In this document: piece after piece, positions 1 through 8,415 of the stretch
Numbering within the stretch: position 1 is the first letter of the stretch
How the letters are laid out: each line of letters opens with the position of its first letter
Origin: Erythrobacter litoralis
Lineage (GTDB): Bacteria; Pseudomonadota; Alphaproteobacteria; Sphingomonadales; Sphingomonadaceae
DNA length: 64,000 bases
NCBI RefSeq assembly: GCF_029760855.1
Contig: NZ_SOSI01000007.1
Location: 54,243-118,242, forward strand
Direction of reading: 5' to 3'
Made by a program: the position numbers and the translations under genes
The notes under the pieces: generated by a model
What the model was told of the DNA's origin: nothing
The model's database searches: none
What the model saw: the letters and a program-made list of their open reading frames with translations, nothing else

Positions 1-456
1 AGTTATGCGGCGGAACCCTTCTGCTTCGCATTGCGTGCAGAGCATCCCGTTCGAGGCATAAAGCCCCATCAACTGCGAATTGTCCGAAGGGTTGAGTTCG
101 GTCACGATGCGCAGGGTATGCCGCTCGCCTTCCAGCGTCACGATCAGGTCGTCGCCATCCAGCGTATGAGCAAGGCAGTCTTCGTCATCGCAATGGAGTT
201 CGACCAGTTCGAGACCATCGCCGTTCAACCGGATCGTGCGCGAGGGCTCGGCCGCCGAATTGCGTTGCACTTCCAGCGTCGCGATGACGCGCGTCGTGTC
301 GACGCCCAACTCAAATTCGAGATGCGTCGTCGGCACCAGCCAAGGGAACGGCGTGTAATCCTCGCGTAAGATTTCGGGCGGCTGCTGCGGTTCGGGCGCG
401 GCATCGGCGAGATGCGGGTTGCCGTCCGGGGTCGTCGGCGTGCGGGCGATGTCCAT
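1..456 (-). CDS. pepN: Aminopeptidase N, 5' part only (runs off the window start)
   Basis: M1-family zinc aminopeptidase that removes N-terminal residues from peptides in the cytoplasm. Only the first 152 codons lie here; the gene continues beyond base 1, so the HEXXH zinc site is not visible. The visible part is the N-terminal beta domain. It ends in the very conserved PepN stretch around LCTQCEAEGFRRIT (residues about 139-152), which matches the same region of E. coli PepN. The ATG at 456 has AGGA about 5-8 bases upstream. It is transcribed divergently from the SDR gene that starts at 499, so the 42 bases between them must hold both start regions. Confidence 0.93.
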   Translation of the reverse strand, partial: MDIARTPTTPDGNPHLADAAPEPQQPPEILREDYTPFPWLVPTTHLEFELGVDTTRVIATLEVQRNSAAEPSRTIRLNGDGLELVELHCDDEDCLAHTLDGDDLIVTLEGERHTLRIVTELNPSDNSQLMGLYASNGMLCTQCEAEGFRRIT

Positions 457-498
457 ATCGATCCTGTGAATTTCGGTTTCAGTCGCTATTACGCGCCT

Positions 499-1290
499 AT
501 GCCCCAAATGTTCATCTTCGGCCTCGGGTATACGGCGAAAAAATGCGCCGATGCCCTGATTGCGGACGGTTGGCGTATCTCGGCAACCGGAAGTGACGGC
601 GATGTCGATTTCGGCGACCGGAATGCCGTACTCGCTGCGTTACGCAATGCCAGCCACGTTCTCTCGAGTGTCCCGCCGGACCGCGAGAGCGGTCTCGATC
701 CGGTGCGCGATACCTATGGGAGGGACTTTCCCACCGCCTGGTACGGCTATCTCTCCTCGACCGGGGTGTACGGCGATGCGAACGGCGCATGGGTGGACGA
801 AGCTTCGCCCACCGGTAGCGGGCGGCGTTCGGCACGGTCGGATGCCGATGCGCTGTGGCTGAAGCTCCAGGCCCGCGTGTTCCGCCTGCCGGGCATTTAC
901 GGTCCGGGCCGCAATGCCCTCGACAAGGTGCGGGATGGCTCGGCGCACCGGATCGACATGCCCGGCCAGGTCTTCAGCCGCATTCACGTGGATGACATCG
1001 TCAACGGGGTTGTGAGCGCGCTGGAATCGGGAGCCCCTGAAGGCGCGTACAATCTTGGCGACGACTTGCCTGCCAGCCATAACGCGGTGACCGAGGAAGC
1101 CTGCCGCCTGCTCGGCGTCGCACCGCCGCCGCTGCAAACGATGGACGAAGCCGGGCTCTCGCCAATGGCGCGCGGCTTCTATGCCGAGAACCGCCGCGTG
1201 GCTAACGGCAAAGCCAAGCGCGTACTGGGCTGGCAGCCGCGCTACCCCACCTATCGCGAAGGGCTGCGCGCCCTCATGGCTCGGGCGTAG
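499..1290 (+). CDS. SDR-family NAD(P)-binding protein, epimerase-like (YeeZ type)
   Basis: 263-residue extended short-chain dehydrogenase/reductase with a Rossmann fold. The N-terminus carries a GLGYTA dinucleotide-binding turn directly after a short beta strand. A YLSSTGVYGD segment near residue 90 and an RLPGIYGPGR segment near residue 135 are typical of NAD-dependent epimerase/dehydratase relatives such as YeeZ. No clear YxxxK catalytic pair is seen, so the reaction is not assigned and it may be an atypical SDR. I chose ATG 499 (MPQMFIFGLG) over the longer frame from 412 because the Rossmann strand starts right after it; ATG 508 is also possible. Its 3' end overlaps the convergent EamA gene by 17 bases. 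Confidence 0.8.
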   Translation: MPQMFIFGLGYTAKKCADALIADGWRISATGSDGDVDFGDRNAVLAALRNASHVLSSVPPDRESGLDPVRDTYGRDFPTAWYGYLSSTGVYGDANGAWVDEASPTGSGRRSARSDADALWLKLQARVFRLPGIYGPGRNALDKVRDGSAHRIDMPGQVFSRIHVDDIVNGVVSALESGAPEGAYNLGDDLPASHNAVTEEACRLLGVAPPPLQTMDEAGLSPMARGFYAENRRVANGKAKRVLGWQPRYPTYREGLRALMARA

Positions 1291-2218
1291 CGCGGCGGAG
1301 CGGGGGTGCCGCCCGGCCGCGCAGGGCAACGATCATTCCGGCCAGCACCAGCACCGCTCCCGAAGCGGGCAGCCAGCCCCATACGAACCCTTCGAACAGG
1401 GTGGACAGGACCATAGCGACCACCGGCACGATGACGCTCGAATAAGCCGCCTTGCCCGCCCCGATCTTGCGCACCAGCCCGTAATAGAGCGGGAAGGTTA
1501 CAACCGATCCAAGCAGCCCGAGATAGAGTATGCCGAGACCGTAGGACGGCCGCGCATCGAACACGGGTGCGCCTTCAATCACTACGGCCATCGATGCGTT
1601 GATGGCCGTCCCCCACAGCATCGACCATGCGAGCAAGGTGACCAGAGGTTGGCGCTTCGCCCCTTCCATCGCTTGTGCGATATTGGCGAAACTGGCGGAC
1701 AGGATACCGCCGATGGTCAGCGCCGCACCCAGCAAAACCTCGCTTAGCGTTGCGGGTGATGCGCGATATTCCTGCGCGAACAGCAGTGCCACGCCGATGG
1801 CCGCGATGCTCGAACCCAGCACGAAAGCGCGGGTGATCGGCTGGCCCAGCAGCATTCGTCCGAGCACGGCATTCGGCACCACCAGCAGCGCGAACATCAC
1901 CGCGACGAGGCCGGATGTGATGAACCGCTCGGCATTGTAGACGAAGGTGAAATTGAGCGTGAATTGCAGCACGCCCAGGATCAGCGCCCATTTCTGTCCG
2001 CCCGGTGCCAACCACATACCCTCGCCTCGCACCGCCGCCAGCACAAACATCCCGGCACTCGCCACGATGAAGCGATAGGTGATCGACCATTGCGCCGGCA
2101 CGATCGACAACTGGTCGCGGATCACCAGCCAGGTGCCGCCCCAGATAAGGCTGACCAGCAGGAATGCGACGAGATTACGAGGTGCGAGCAGACTTTCCTC
2201 GCCGCGCGGCGAACTCAT
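1274..2218 (-). CDS. EamA/DMT-family transporter
   Basis: 314-residue inner-membrane protein of the drug/metabolite transporter superfamily, with about ten hydrophobic segments arranged as two EamA repeats. The N-terminal repeat has the typical LIWGGTWLVIRDQ segment in helix 1. Relatives such as RhtA and YdcZ-like proteins export amino acids and other metabolites; the substrate here is unknown. ATG 2218 overlaps the stop codon of the upstream threonine aldolase gene (ATGA), so the two are probably translated together. A longer frame to 2464 exists but only reads antisense-like sequence inside the aldolase gene. Confidence 0.85.
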   Translation of the reverse strand: MSSPRGEESLLAPRNLVAFLLVSLIWGGTWLVIRDQLSIVPAQWSITYRFIVASAGMFVLAAVRGEGMWLAPGGQKWALILGVLQFTLNFTFVYNAERFITSGLVAVMFALLVVPNAVLGRMLLGQPITRAFVLGSSIAAIGVALLFAQEYRASPATLSEVLLGAALTIGGILSASFANIAQAMEGAKRQPLVTLLAWSMLWGTAINASMAVVIEGAPVFDARPSYGLGILYLGLLGSVVTFPLYYGLVRKIGAGKAAYSSVIVPVVAMVLSTLFEGFVWGWLPASGAVLVLAGMIVALRGRAAPPLRRATPEP

Positions 2219-3210
2219 AATACCGCGATGGCTTTCGAAAGGGCCACGGCATCTTCCTCGCGCGCATCCCATGCGGTGACGAAGCGCGCGGCATCCGCGC
2301 CCCAATCGTAGAAGCCGAAACCCTGATCGCGCAAAGTCTCGCGCTCTTGCGGCGTGCAGCGGACGAAAAGCTCGTTCGCCTGCACCGGGTGCATCAATCG
2401 GGCGCCGCATGCACTGGCGATTTCCTGCGCGGCGGCATTGGCGGCGCGGGCATTCTCCAGCCAAAGGTCCCCGTCGAGCATGGCATGAAGCTGCGCTGCG
2501 AGGAACCGCCCCTTGCTTTGCAGATGCCCGGCGCGCTTGCGGCGATAGCGCGCGACATCGGCAAGCGAGCCGTCGAAGAAAACGATTGCCTCCGCACTCA
2601 TCGCACCGTTCTTCACGCAGCCGAAGCTGAGCGCATCGACCCCTTGCGTTACTTCGCCCGGCGGCAGGCCGAGATATGCTACTGCGTTGGCGAAGCGCGC
2701 GCCGTCCATATGGAAGCCAAGATCGCGCTCTTTCGCAAGATCGGAAATCGCCCGCACTTCATCGGGCGCATAGACGCAGCCATATTCGCTCGCCTGCGTG
2801 ATCGAGATCGCGTGCGGCTGCACCTGGTGCACATCGTCGCGGATCGGATCGATGGCGGCGCGGATGGTGTCGGGCGTCAGCTTGGCGCTTTCCCCGTCGC
2901 ACAGGATCAGCTTTGCGCCGTGCAGGAAGAAGCCAGGTGCGCCGCCTTCGTCCATCTCGATATGCGCTTCGCGGTGGCAGACGACGCCGCCGTGCGGCTG
3001 GACCATGGTGGCGAGCGCGAGGCAGTTGGCCGCCGTTCCCGTGGCCACCCACAACACCGTGCACTCGCGTCCGAACAGCGCGCCGAACTTCTCGTCCAGC
3101 GCCCGGCTGTGCCCATCGCCATCGTAGGGTGTGTCGTTCGCATCGGCGGCGTGCATCGCGTCCCAGACCTTGGGATGGACGGGCGCGGAATTGTCGGAAA
3201 GGAACTGCAT
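2215..3210 (-). CDS. ltaE: Low-specificity L-threonine aldolase family protein
   Basis: 331-residue PLP-dependent enzyme of the beta-eliminating lyase/threonine aldolase family, expected to cleave L-threonine or allo-threonine to glycine and acetaldehyde. Visible features are the N-terminal FLSDNSAPVHP start, the YGDGHS-like segment near residue 29 (DTPYDGDGHS), the FHMDGARFANA segment carrying the PLP-ring aspartate, and the SFGCVKNGAM segment near residue 196 whose lysine should form the Schiff base. It is the first gene of a two-gene unit with the EamA transporter and is divergent from the small acetyltransferase gene at 3264. Confidence 0.88.
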   Translation of the reverse strand: MQFLSDNSAPVHPKVWDAMHAADANDTPYDGDGHSRALDEKFGALFGRECTVLWVATGTAANCLALATMVQPHGGVVCHREAHIEMDEGGAPGFFLHGAKLILCDGESAKLTPDTIRAAIDPIRDDVHQVQPHAISITQASEYGCVYAPDEVRAISDLAKERDLGFHMDGARFANAVAYLGLPPGEVTQGVDALSFGCVKNGAMSAEAIVFFDGSLADVARYRRKRAGHLQSKGRFLAAQLHAMLDGDLWLENARAANAAAQEIASACGARLMHPVQANELFVRCTPQERETLRDQGFGFYDWGADAARFVTAWDAREEDAVALSKAIAVL

Positions 3211-3263
3211 CGGAACGCCCCTAGCGTCGCCAGCGTTGCTTGGACAGGAAGGATATTCGAGAC

Positions 3264-3551
3264 ATGGCAGACGAAATTCGCAGCGAGACGAGCGGCGACA
3301 GCGGGCGCTATTTTACGAGCGTGGAAGGCGCGAGCCGCGAAGCCGAACTGACCTGGGTTGAGCGCGGCGGCGTGCGCCACGCGAACCACACCTTCGTCCC
3401 GCCGGAGGCACGTGGCAAAGGCATCGCCGAAAACCTCGTCAAGGCGATCATCGCCGATGCGCGCGAGGAAGGCTTCAAGATCGCGCCCGACTGTTCATAT
3501 GTAGACAGCTACTTCCGCCGCCATTCCGATCTGGCGGAACTTCGCGCCTAG
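3264..3551 (+). CDS. Small GNAT-like N-acetyltransferase (Acetyltransf_CG/YidJ type)
   Basis: 95-residue protein of the short GCN5-related family. It has the acetyl-CoA binding loop as PPEARGKGIAENLV, and an FKIAPDCSYVDSYFRRH segment characteristic of this subfamily, whose members are only 90-100 residues long. ATG 3264 is preferred; a TTG at 3240 would add eight residues, and AGGAAGGA lies about 12 bases before the ATG. The substrate is unknown. The last four bases overlap the convergent PH-domain gene. Confidence 0.8.
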   Translation: MADEIRSETSGDSGRYFTSVEGASREAELTWVERGGVRHANHTFVPPEARGKGIAENLVKAIIADAREEGFKIAPDCSYVDSYFRRHSDLAELRA

Positions 3552-5062
3552 TTCAGCCGCGAAAAATCGCGCAGACGCATTGAGGCGAGCAATTCGGTGC
3601 GCAGGGCTGCTGCCGCGTCTACGGGCATTCCGGGGATGGTCAGGCCGGTACCGGCAACGCCGAACGTCAGGTCGACATAGCCGAAGCGCCGGCCGAGCGG
3701 TCCGCGGCTCAATTCCACGCTCTGCAGCTTCTCTCGCGCGCCGGTCAGGAAATAGGGCGTGAGCCAGCCGGAGCGCAGGTGGATGTGGTCCTTGTCCAAG
3801 GCATAGCGGGTTCGCCGCATTGCCACGAAGATGCGCGCGGCCTTCCAGATACCGATTGCCACTGGAAACAGTGCCCAGAACGGCGAGCCTAGCGGGGAGC
3901 CGGGTTGGACGATCGCTTGCACAACGAGGATCACCGCTGCGAGAAACAGCCAGAGGCGCATGCGCTTCCCCGCCTCGATCCACGCGAACACGCGAGATAT
4001 GTGCTGCCAATCGGCCTTGGCACCCGGCAACGCGAACCCGGTTTCGACAACGAGCGGATCGATCTCCGCCTCCTTCGCCAAAGGTGCGATATCGTGGTTC
4101 GAAGCCCCGGCATCCGCCGCGAGACTGACCAGCGAAAGGCCATGCCACCCGAACCGCGCTCGCACGAAGCCGGTCGAACGGATCACCGCCTGAACCCGGC
4201 GAACCGGCAGCACCACGTCCGTCCGGGTCAACAAACCGCGACGACGGCGGAAACCCTTGTCCGTCCGTTCCAGGCGGAAGTTCCATTCGCGCAAGGCGGT
4301 TCGCACGATTCCGGTCGCGAAGCCGAGAAGCGCGAGGGCGAGCAGCAGCAATGCGATGCCGACGGCTTGGGCGAATACCCCCAGACCCGACAGCCACGCG
4401 CCCGGACCCGCCAATCGCCGCTCCCACGCTTCCGCATCCCAGATATCGAAGGGCAGAAGATCGTCGTATTGCGTGACGGTGGCAGCGGCCACGCCGAAGA
4501 CGACCAGCGAGAAGTTGAACAGGCCGAACGTGAAAACCCGCCGCGGTGTCATTGCGAACAGCAGGCGCGCTTCTTCCACCGCCGGTTCGCCAGCAAGAGC
4601 CGCCTGCGTATCGCGACGGTCGCGCACGACATTGCGCAGCCGCTCGCCCTCCGCGGCGGAGAGATAGGACAGCGAAAGATCCTCGCCCGCCCCCGCCCCG
4701 GTTTCGAATGTCAGTTCGACGAGGCCGAATATGCGCGCCAGCAACCCTTCCTTGACCGACACGTCCTGTATTCGTTCGAACGGCACGGAGCGGGCATTCC
4801 GCGACAGGAGGCCGCTTTCCACGCGAATGTCCGTCTCGCTCACAGCATAGGTCAGCCGGGTCCAGGCGAGGTAGGAGAACACACCCGAGATCACGATCGA
4901 CGCTGCGCCGATGATGGCGCCTACGAGCAATCCGCTATCCGCCCCCCGCGTGAACACGAAGGCAGCGGCAGGCAGGAGGGCGGCGCGCAGACCCTCGATT
5001 GCCTTGATTACGAAACCGCGCGGATCGGTCCGTTGCGGCACATCGGGCGCGTTGTCTCTCAT
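3548..5062 (-). CDS. PH-domain membrane protein, YdbT-like (multiple bPH2 domains)
   Basis: 504-residue membrane protein with repeated bacterial PH-like (bPH2, DUF304) domains, each next to hydrophobic helices. Typical bPH2 segments are visible three times: SVPFERIQDVSVKEGL near residue 95, LPVRRVQAVIRSTGF near residue 285, and AREKLQSVELSRGPLG near residue 435. This is the architecture of B. subtilis YdbT, a protein of poorly known function. Its ATG overlaps the stop of the upstream YdbS-like gene by four bases, as in the Bacillus ydbS-ydbT pair, which supports a joint membrane complex. Confidence 0.85.
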   Translation of the reverse strand: MRDNAPDVPQRTDPRGFVIKAIEGLRAALLPAAAFVFTRGADSGLLVGAIIGAASIVISGVFSYLAWTRLTYAVSETDIRVESGLLSRNARSVPFERIQDVSVKEGLLARIFGLVELTFETGAGAGEDLSLSYLSAAEGERLRNVVRDRRDTQAALAGEPAVEEARLLFAMTPRRVFTFGLFNFSLVVFGVAAATVTQYDDLLPFDIWDAEAWERRLAGPGAWLSGLGVFAQAVGIALLLLALALLGFATGIVRTALREWNFRLERTDKGFRRRRGLLTRTDVVLPVRRVQAVIRSTGFVRARFGWHGLSLVSLAADAGASNHDIAPLAKEAEIDPLVVETGFALPGAKADWQHISRVFAWIEAGKRMRLWLFLAAVILVVQAIVQPGSPLGSPFWALFPVAIGIWKAARIFVAMRRTRYALDKDHIHLRSGWLTPYFLTGAREKLQSVELSRGPLGRRFGYVDLTFGVAGTGLTIPGMPVDAAAALRTELLASMRLRDFSRLN

Positions 5063-5547
5063 TGCATGAAGGCCCGCATCACCTCGCGGACCTCGTCGCG
5101 CATGGCGGTGGCGTCTTCATGGGCGAGGCCCTCCAGCGAGACAGAGGCATTATCCGTCCCCGCCGTATGCAGCACAAGCGTCGCCAAGCCGTTCGCGCGC
5201 TCGATCGGACCCTGCCCGACATCGATATGTTGGACCCGGCCGAGCGGCACGGTGATGTCGGAATGGAACCACACCCCCTTGACCACACGCAATTCGTCCG
5301 CGCCCAGCCGATAGCCGCGCGAGCGATAGCGGCGACCGGGCAATCCGAACACAAGCAGCGCCCCGAGGATCAGGGCGGGTATCCAGAACACCCCCTCCCA
5401 GCCGTCGAGCGCGATCTCCCCGATCGTCGCTGCAAGCAGGAACACCGCTGCATAGATCGCACCAACGATACGCAGCACGCGCTTGTAACGCGGGTCGAGC
5501 GGCGTCAGGTCGGGTTCTTGAATGTCTGGAAGGGCGATTTCGTCCAT
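5059..5547 (-). CDS. PH-domain membrane protein, YdbS-like
   Basis: 162-residue protein with two hydrophobic segments (about residues 28-70) followed by one bPH2 domain containing GYRLGADELRVVKGVW and VPLGRVQHIDVGQGPIER, the hallmark of the YdbS family. ATG 5547 was chosen because the longer frame to 5724 is made of acyl-CoA dehydrogenase antisense sequence. It is coupled to the following YdbT-like gene by an ATGA overlap and lies 31 bases after the acyl-CoA dehydrogenase stop, so it may share that transcript. Confidence 0.82.
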   Translation of the reverse strand: MDEIALPDIQEPDLTPLDPRYKRVLRIVGAIYAAVFLLAATIGEIALDGWEGVFWIPALILGALLVFGLPGRRYRSRGYRLGADELRVVKGVWFHSDITVPLGRVQHIDVGQGPIERANGLATLVLHTAGTDNASVSLEGLAHEDATAMRDEVREVMRAFMQ

Positions 5548-5578
5548 GTCGCCTTGCCTATGCGAAACGGCGGCAGCG

Positions 5579-6748
5579 TCAACGCCGCTGGTCGAAGCGG
5601 CGGCCCACGATGGCGGCGGCGATGTTGGTCTTCTGCACATCGGTTGTCCCCCCGGCGATGCCCCACGCGAAGGCATCCCGCACCCGTTGTTCCATCCCGT
5701 AATCCTTGTGATAGCCATAGCCACCCATCACCTGCATCCCGTTCGCGGTCACGGAACGGACGATCTCGTTGGCGAAGCACTTGGCAGTGCTGCTTTCGTA
5801 AATGCTCGGCAAGCCATCCTCGGCATGGGCGGCGTTGGCAGCGGCGCGGTAGATAAGAAGGCGCGCGGCCTCGGTCTGCATTGCCATTTCGGCAAGCCGC
5901 AATTGCACTGCCTGAAAATCGACGATCGGTTTGCCGAACGCCTTGCGCTCTTGCACATATTCGCTTGCCTGTTCGAGAGCACCGGCGGCAAGGCCGAGCG
6001 ACTGGATCGCATTTCCGCAGCGTTCCAGCCCGAAGGCGCTCATCAGCTTACCGAACCCACCCGCGCCAACGATGACATTGGCCTTCGGCACGCGAACTGC
6101 ATCGAAGGTGATGTCGCGGGTTTCGATGCCGCGAAAACCCATCAATTCCTCACGCTGGCCGAAGCCAACGCCGTCCATCTCCTTGTCCACCAGCAGCGCG
6201 CCAATGCCTTTTGCGCCGGCATCGTCCGAGAGCTTGGTGTAGACAACGTAATACCGCGCATGGCCCGCGCCCGAAGTCCAGCGCTTGGTGCCGTCGAGAA
6301 CGTAGTCGTCGCCATCCTCGACTGCCTGGGTGGCAAGGTCGGTCAATGCGGTGCCGGCTTCGGGTTCAGACATCGAGACCGCCACCGTCGCCTCGCCCTT
6401 CACCACCTGCGGAATGATCCGTGCACGCAATTCGTCGGAACCGAACCGCTCGACCGTACGGACCGGGCCGACCAGCGCCTCGAACACCGGGAAGGCGACG
6501 GCATTCGACACCATCGCGAACTGTTCGAGCACGAGTAGCGCCTCGAGATGGCCGAGGCCGAGGCCGCCATATTCCCCCGGCAGGTTGACGCCGAGAAAGC
6601 CGAGCTCGCCATAGCGCCGCACCATGTCCGCCGGGACCGGGAAATCCTTCGCTTCCATCTCCCGGGCCAGATCCGGCAGCTCCTTGCGCGCAAAACTGCG
6701 TGCAGCATCCTGAAGTTCGCGCTGCTGGTCGGTCAGGCGGAAATCCAT
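5579..6748 (-). CDS. Acyl-CoA dehydrogenase family protein
   Basis: 389-residue FAD enzyme with the usual helical N-terminal domain, a middle beta domain (VSMSEPEAGTALTDL near 124-138, FAD/substrate contacts) and a C-terminal helical domain (ERKAFGKPIVDFQAVQ near 267-282; GGYGYHKDYGMEQRVRDA near 342-359). It should oxidise an acyl-CoA thioester at the alpha-beta bond and pass electrons to ETF. In most family members the catalytic glutamate sits in a YEGT motif near the C-terminus; here that site reads AGGT (G366). E242, in the LERCGNA helix, is at the place used by long-chain and isovaleryl-CoA dehydrogenases. The gene follows an MFS gene by 21 bases on the same strand. Confidence 0.9.
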   Translation of the reverse strand: MDFRLTDQQRELQDAARSFARKELPDLAREMEAKDFPVPADMVRRYGELGFLGVNLPGEYGGLGLGHLEALLVLEQFAMVSNAVAFPVFEALVGPVRTVERFGSDELRARIIPQVVKGEATVAVSMSEPEAGTALTDLATQAVEDGDDYVLDGTKRWTSGAGHARYYVVYTKLSDDAGAKGIGALLVDKEMDGVGFGQREELMGFRGIETRDITFDAVRVPKANVIVGAGGFGKLMSAFGLERCGNAIQSLGLAAGALEQASEYVQERKAFGKPIVDFQAVQLRLAEMAMQTEAARLLIYRAAANAAHAEDGLPSIYESSTAKCFANEIVRSVTANGMQVMGGYGYHKDYGMEQRVRDAFAWGIAGGTTDVQKTNIAAAIVGRRFDQRR

Positions 6749-6769
6749 GCGTGCTCTCCCCGGATTGGC

Positions 6770-8011
6770 TTATTTATCGTTCGATACGTGTTCTTCGTGG
6801 TCTGCTTCGAGCATGGCGACCATCGGTGTGGTTCGCGGAAGCGCCTGGAAGCTTTGCTGGTCCGCCGCCTCGACCGGTTTGCCCACGATGAGCCGCCATA
6901 GCGCAAAAATTACGCCGCCCAAGGCGATGACCGCGATCGTTCCGAACAGACCCTGCACTCCGAACGCCTGCATGCCGGCCGAGCCGATCATCGGCCCCGC
7001 CACGGCGCCCGCGGAATAGGCGAGGACCAGACCACTACTGGCTCCGACGCGCTGCTCTTCGGAAAGGTGGTCGTTCGAATGTGCGACGCAAAGCGGGTAT
7101 AACGCGAAGGCAAAGCCACCGAACAAGGCGCCCAGCACGAACAGGCGAAGATCGGGCGCGGCGAACAATGCGAGGGATATGCTCACGGCGAGTACGATGA
7201 GAAGACAGGCGACGATGACGGCGCGGCGATCGAACCGGTCGGACAGGAGGCCAAGCGGCCATTGCAGCGCAACCCCGCCGCCGATCACGCAGGAGGTGAA
7301 GAAGGCAACTTCGGCGATGCCCATGCCAAGCCGCTGCACGAAAACAGCGCCCAGCGCATAGAATGCGCCGAGTATGGCACCCGTCGTCAACACTCCGATC
7401 ACGCCGAGCGGCGAGGCGGCGTAAAGCTGTTTCAGCGAGAACGGCTCGACATATTCGAGGCGAGGCTGGTCGATCCGCGTAAGCACGACCGGGACGACCG
7501 AGAGCGAAAGGAGGATGGCAGCAATGACGAAGGGCAGGCTCGGTCTTTCGGCCCCGAGGTTGAGCAGGAATTGCCCCAATGCCTGTCCGCCATAAAGGGC
7601 AATCATGTATGCGGCGAGGATGGAACTGCGCGTTTTCGCGCTCGCCTGCCGGTTGAGCCAGCTTTCCAGACAGACGAAGACGCCCGCCATCATGAATCCG
7701 TCGATCAAACGCAAGATCCCCCAGAACGGGGCCGTCATGGTAATCGAATAGGCGAGACCGCTGGCAGAGAAGATCGAGACGAATGCGGCGAAGGACCGGA
7801 TATGGCCGACGCGCGCGATAAGCGGGGTTACGCGAAGCGACCCGATGGTTAGCCCGGCGAAATATGCAGCGGCGACGAGGCCGATGGCGAAGGCACTTGT
7901 ACCCGCCGCTTCCAGACGGATCGATACGAGCGTCGAAAGAAAACCGCTCCCCGCCATGATGACGAAGATGGCGACAAGCAGTGTGCGGACCGAGACGAGC
8001 GAAGCGAACAT
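6770..8011 (-). CDS. MFS transporter (YcaD-like)
   Basis: 413-residue major facilitator superfamily protein with about twelve hydrophobic helices. The loop after helix 2 has the GSLRVTPLIARVGH form and the central loop holds LLSDRFDRRAVIV, both usual MFS signature positions; LIDGFMMAGVFVCLESWLN in helix 4 is characteristic of the YcaD-like sugar/multidrug group. The C-terminal 40 residues are hydrophilic and acidic/histidine rich (EADHEEHVSNDK). Substrate unknown. It is divergent from csaA and heads a minus-strand run with the acyl-CoA dehydrogenase and the PH-domain pair. Confidence 0.85.
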   Translation of the reverse strand: MFASLVSVRTLLVAIFVIMAGSGFLSTLVSIRLEAAGTSAFAIGLVAAAYFAGLTIGSLRVTPLIARVGHIRSFAAFVSIFSASGLAYSITMTAPFWGILRLIDGFMMAGVFVCLESWLNRQASAKTRSSILAAYMIALYGGQALGQFLLNLGAERPSLPFVIAAILLSLSVVPVVLTRIDQPRLEYVEPFSLKQLYAASPLGVIGVLTTGAILGAFYALGAVFVQRLGMGIAEVAFFTSCVIGGGVALQWPLGLLSDRFDRRAVIVACLLIVLAVSISLALFAAPDLRLFVLGALFGGFAFALYPLCVAHSNDHLSEEQRVGASSGLVLAYSAGAVAGPMIGSAGMQAFGVQGLFGTIAVIALGGVIFALWRLIVGKPVEAADQQSFQALPRTTPMVAMLEADHEEHVSNDK

Positions 8012-8076
8012 TGCGCGTCGCTTAGCGGGATCGGACCGTCTTCGACAGTCCCGCTGGTTGTTGCTAGGCGCGCTTC

Positions 8077-8415
8077 ATGACCGACGTAACGATAGACGAT
8101 TTTTTCAAGCTCGACATACGGTGCGGCACCGTCACCGATGCGCAGCCCTTCCCGGAAGCGCGGCGTCCGGCGATCAAACTGGTCGTCGATTTCGGAGACG
8201 GGATCGGCACGCGGAAGAGTTCGGCGCAGATCACCGAGCTTTACGAACCCGAACAGCTGGTCGGACGAAAGGTAATGGCGGTCGTCAATTTTCCGCCGCG
8301 GCAGATCGGACCGTTCATGTCGGAGGTGCTCGTACTCGGCTTCCCGGATGCGCAAGGCCGTATCGTGCTCGCCTCGCCGGGTGACGACGTGCCCAACGGC
8401 TCGCGCCTCGCCTAG
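8077..8415 (+). CDS. csaA: CsaA-type tRNA-binding / export-related chaperone
   Basis: 112-residue single-domain protein with the OB-fold tRNA-binding fold. It starts with FFKLDIRCGTVTDAQPFPEARRPA, ordered here as residues 9 onward, and contains FGDGIGTRKSSAQIT and VNFPPRQIGPFMSEVLVLGF, all typical of CsaA, a dimer that binds tRNA and has been linked to protein export in Bacillus. Length fits the family (about 110). It stands alone between the divergent MFS gene and the convergent TPR-sulfotransferase gene, with whose end it overlaps by four bases. Confidence 0.92.
   Translation: MTDVTIDDFFKLDIRCGTVTDAQPFPEARRPAIKLVVDFGDGIGTRKSSAQITELYEPEQLVGRKVMAVVNFPPRQIGPFMSEVLVLGFPDAQGRIVLASPGDDVPNGSRLA

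Noticed and set aside
3905..5314. 469-codon plus-strand open frame
   Set aside because: Antisense to the two PH-domain genes, low-complexity composition.
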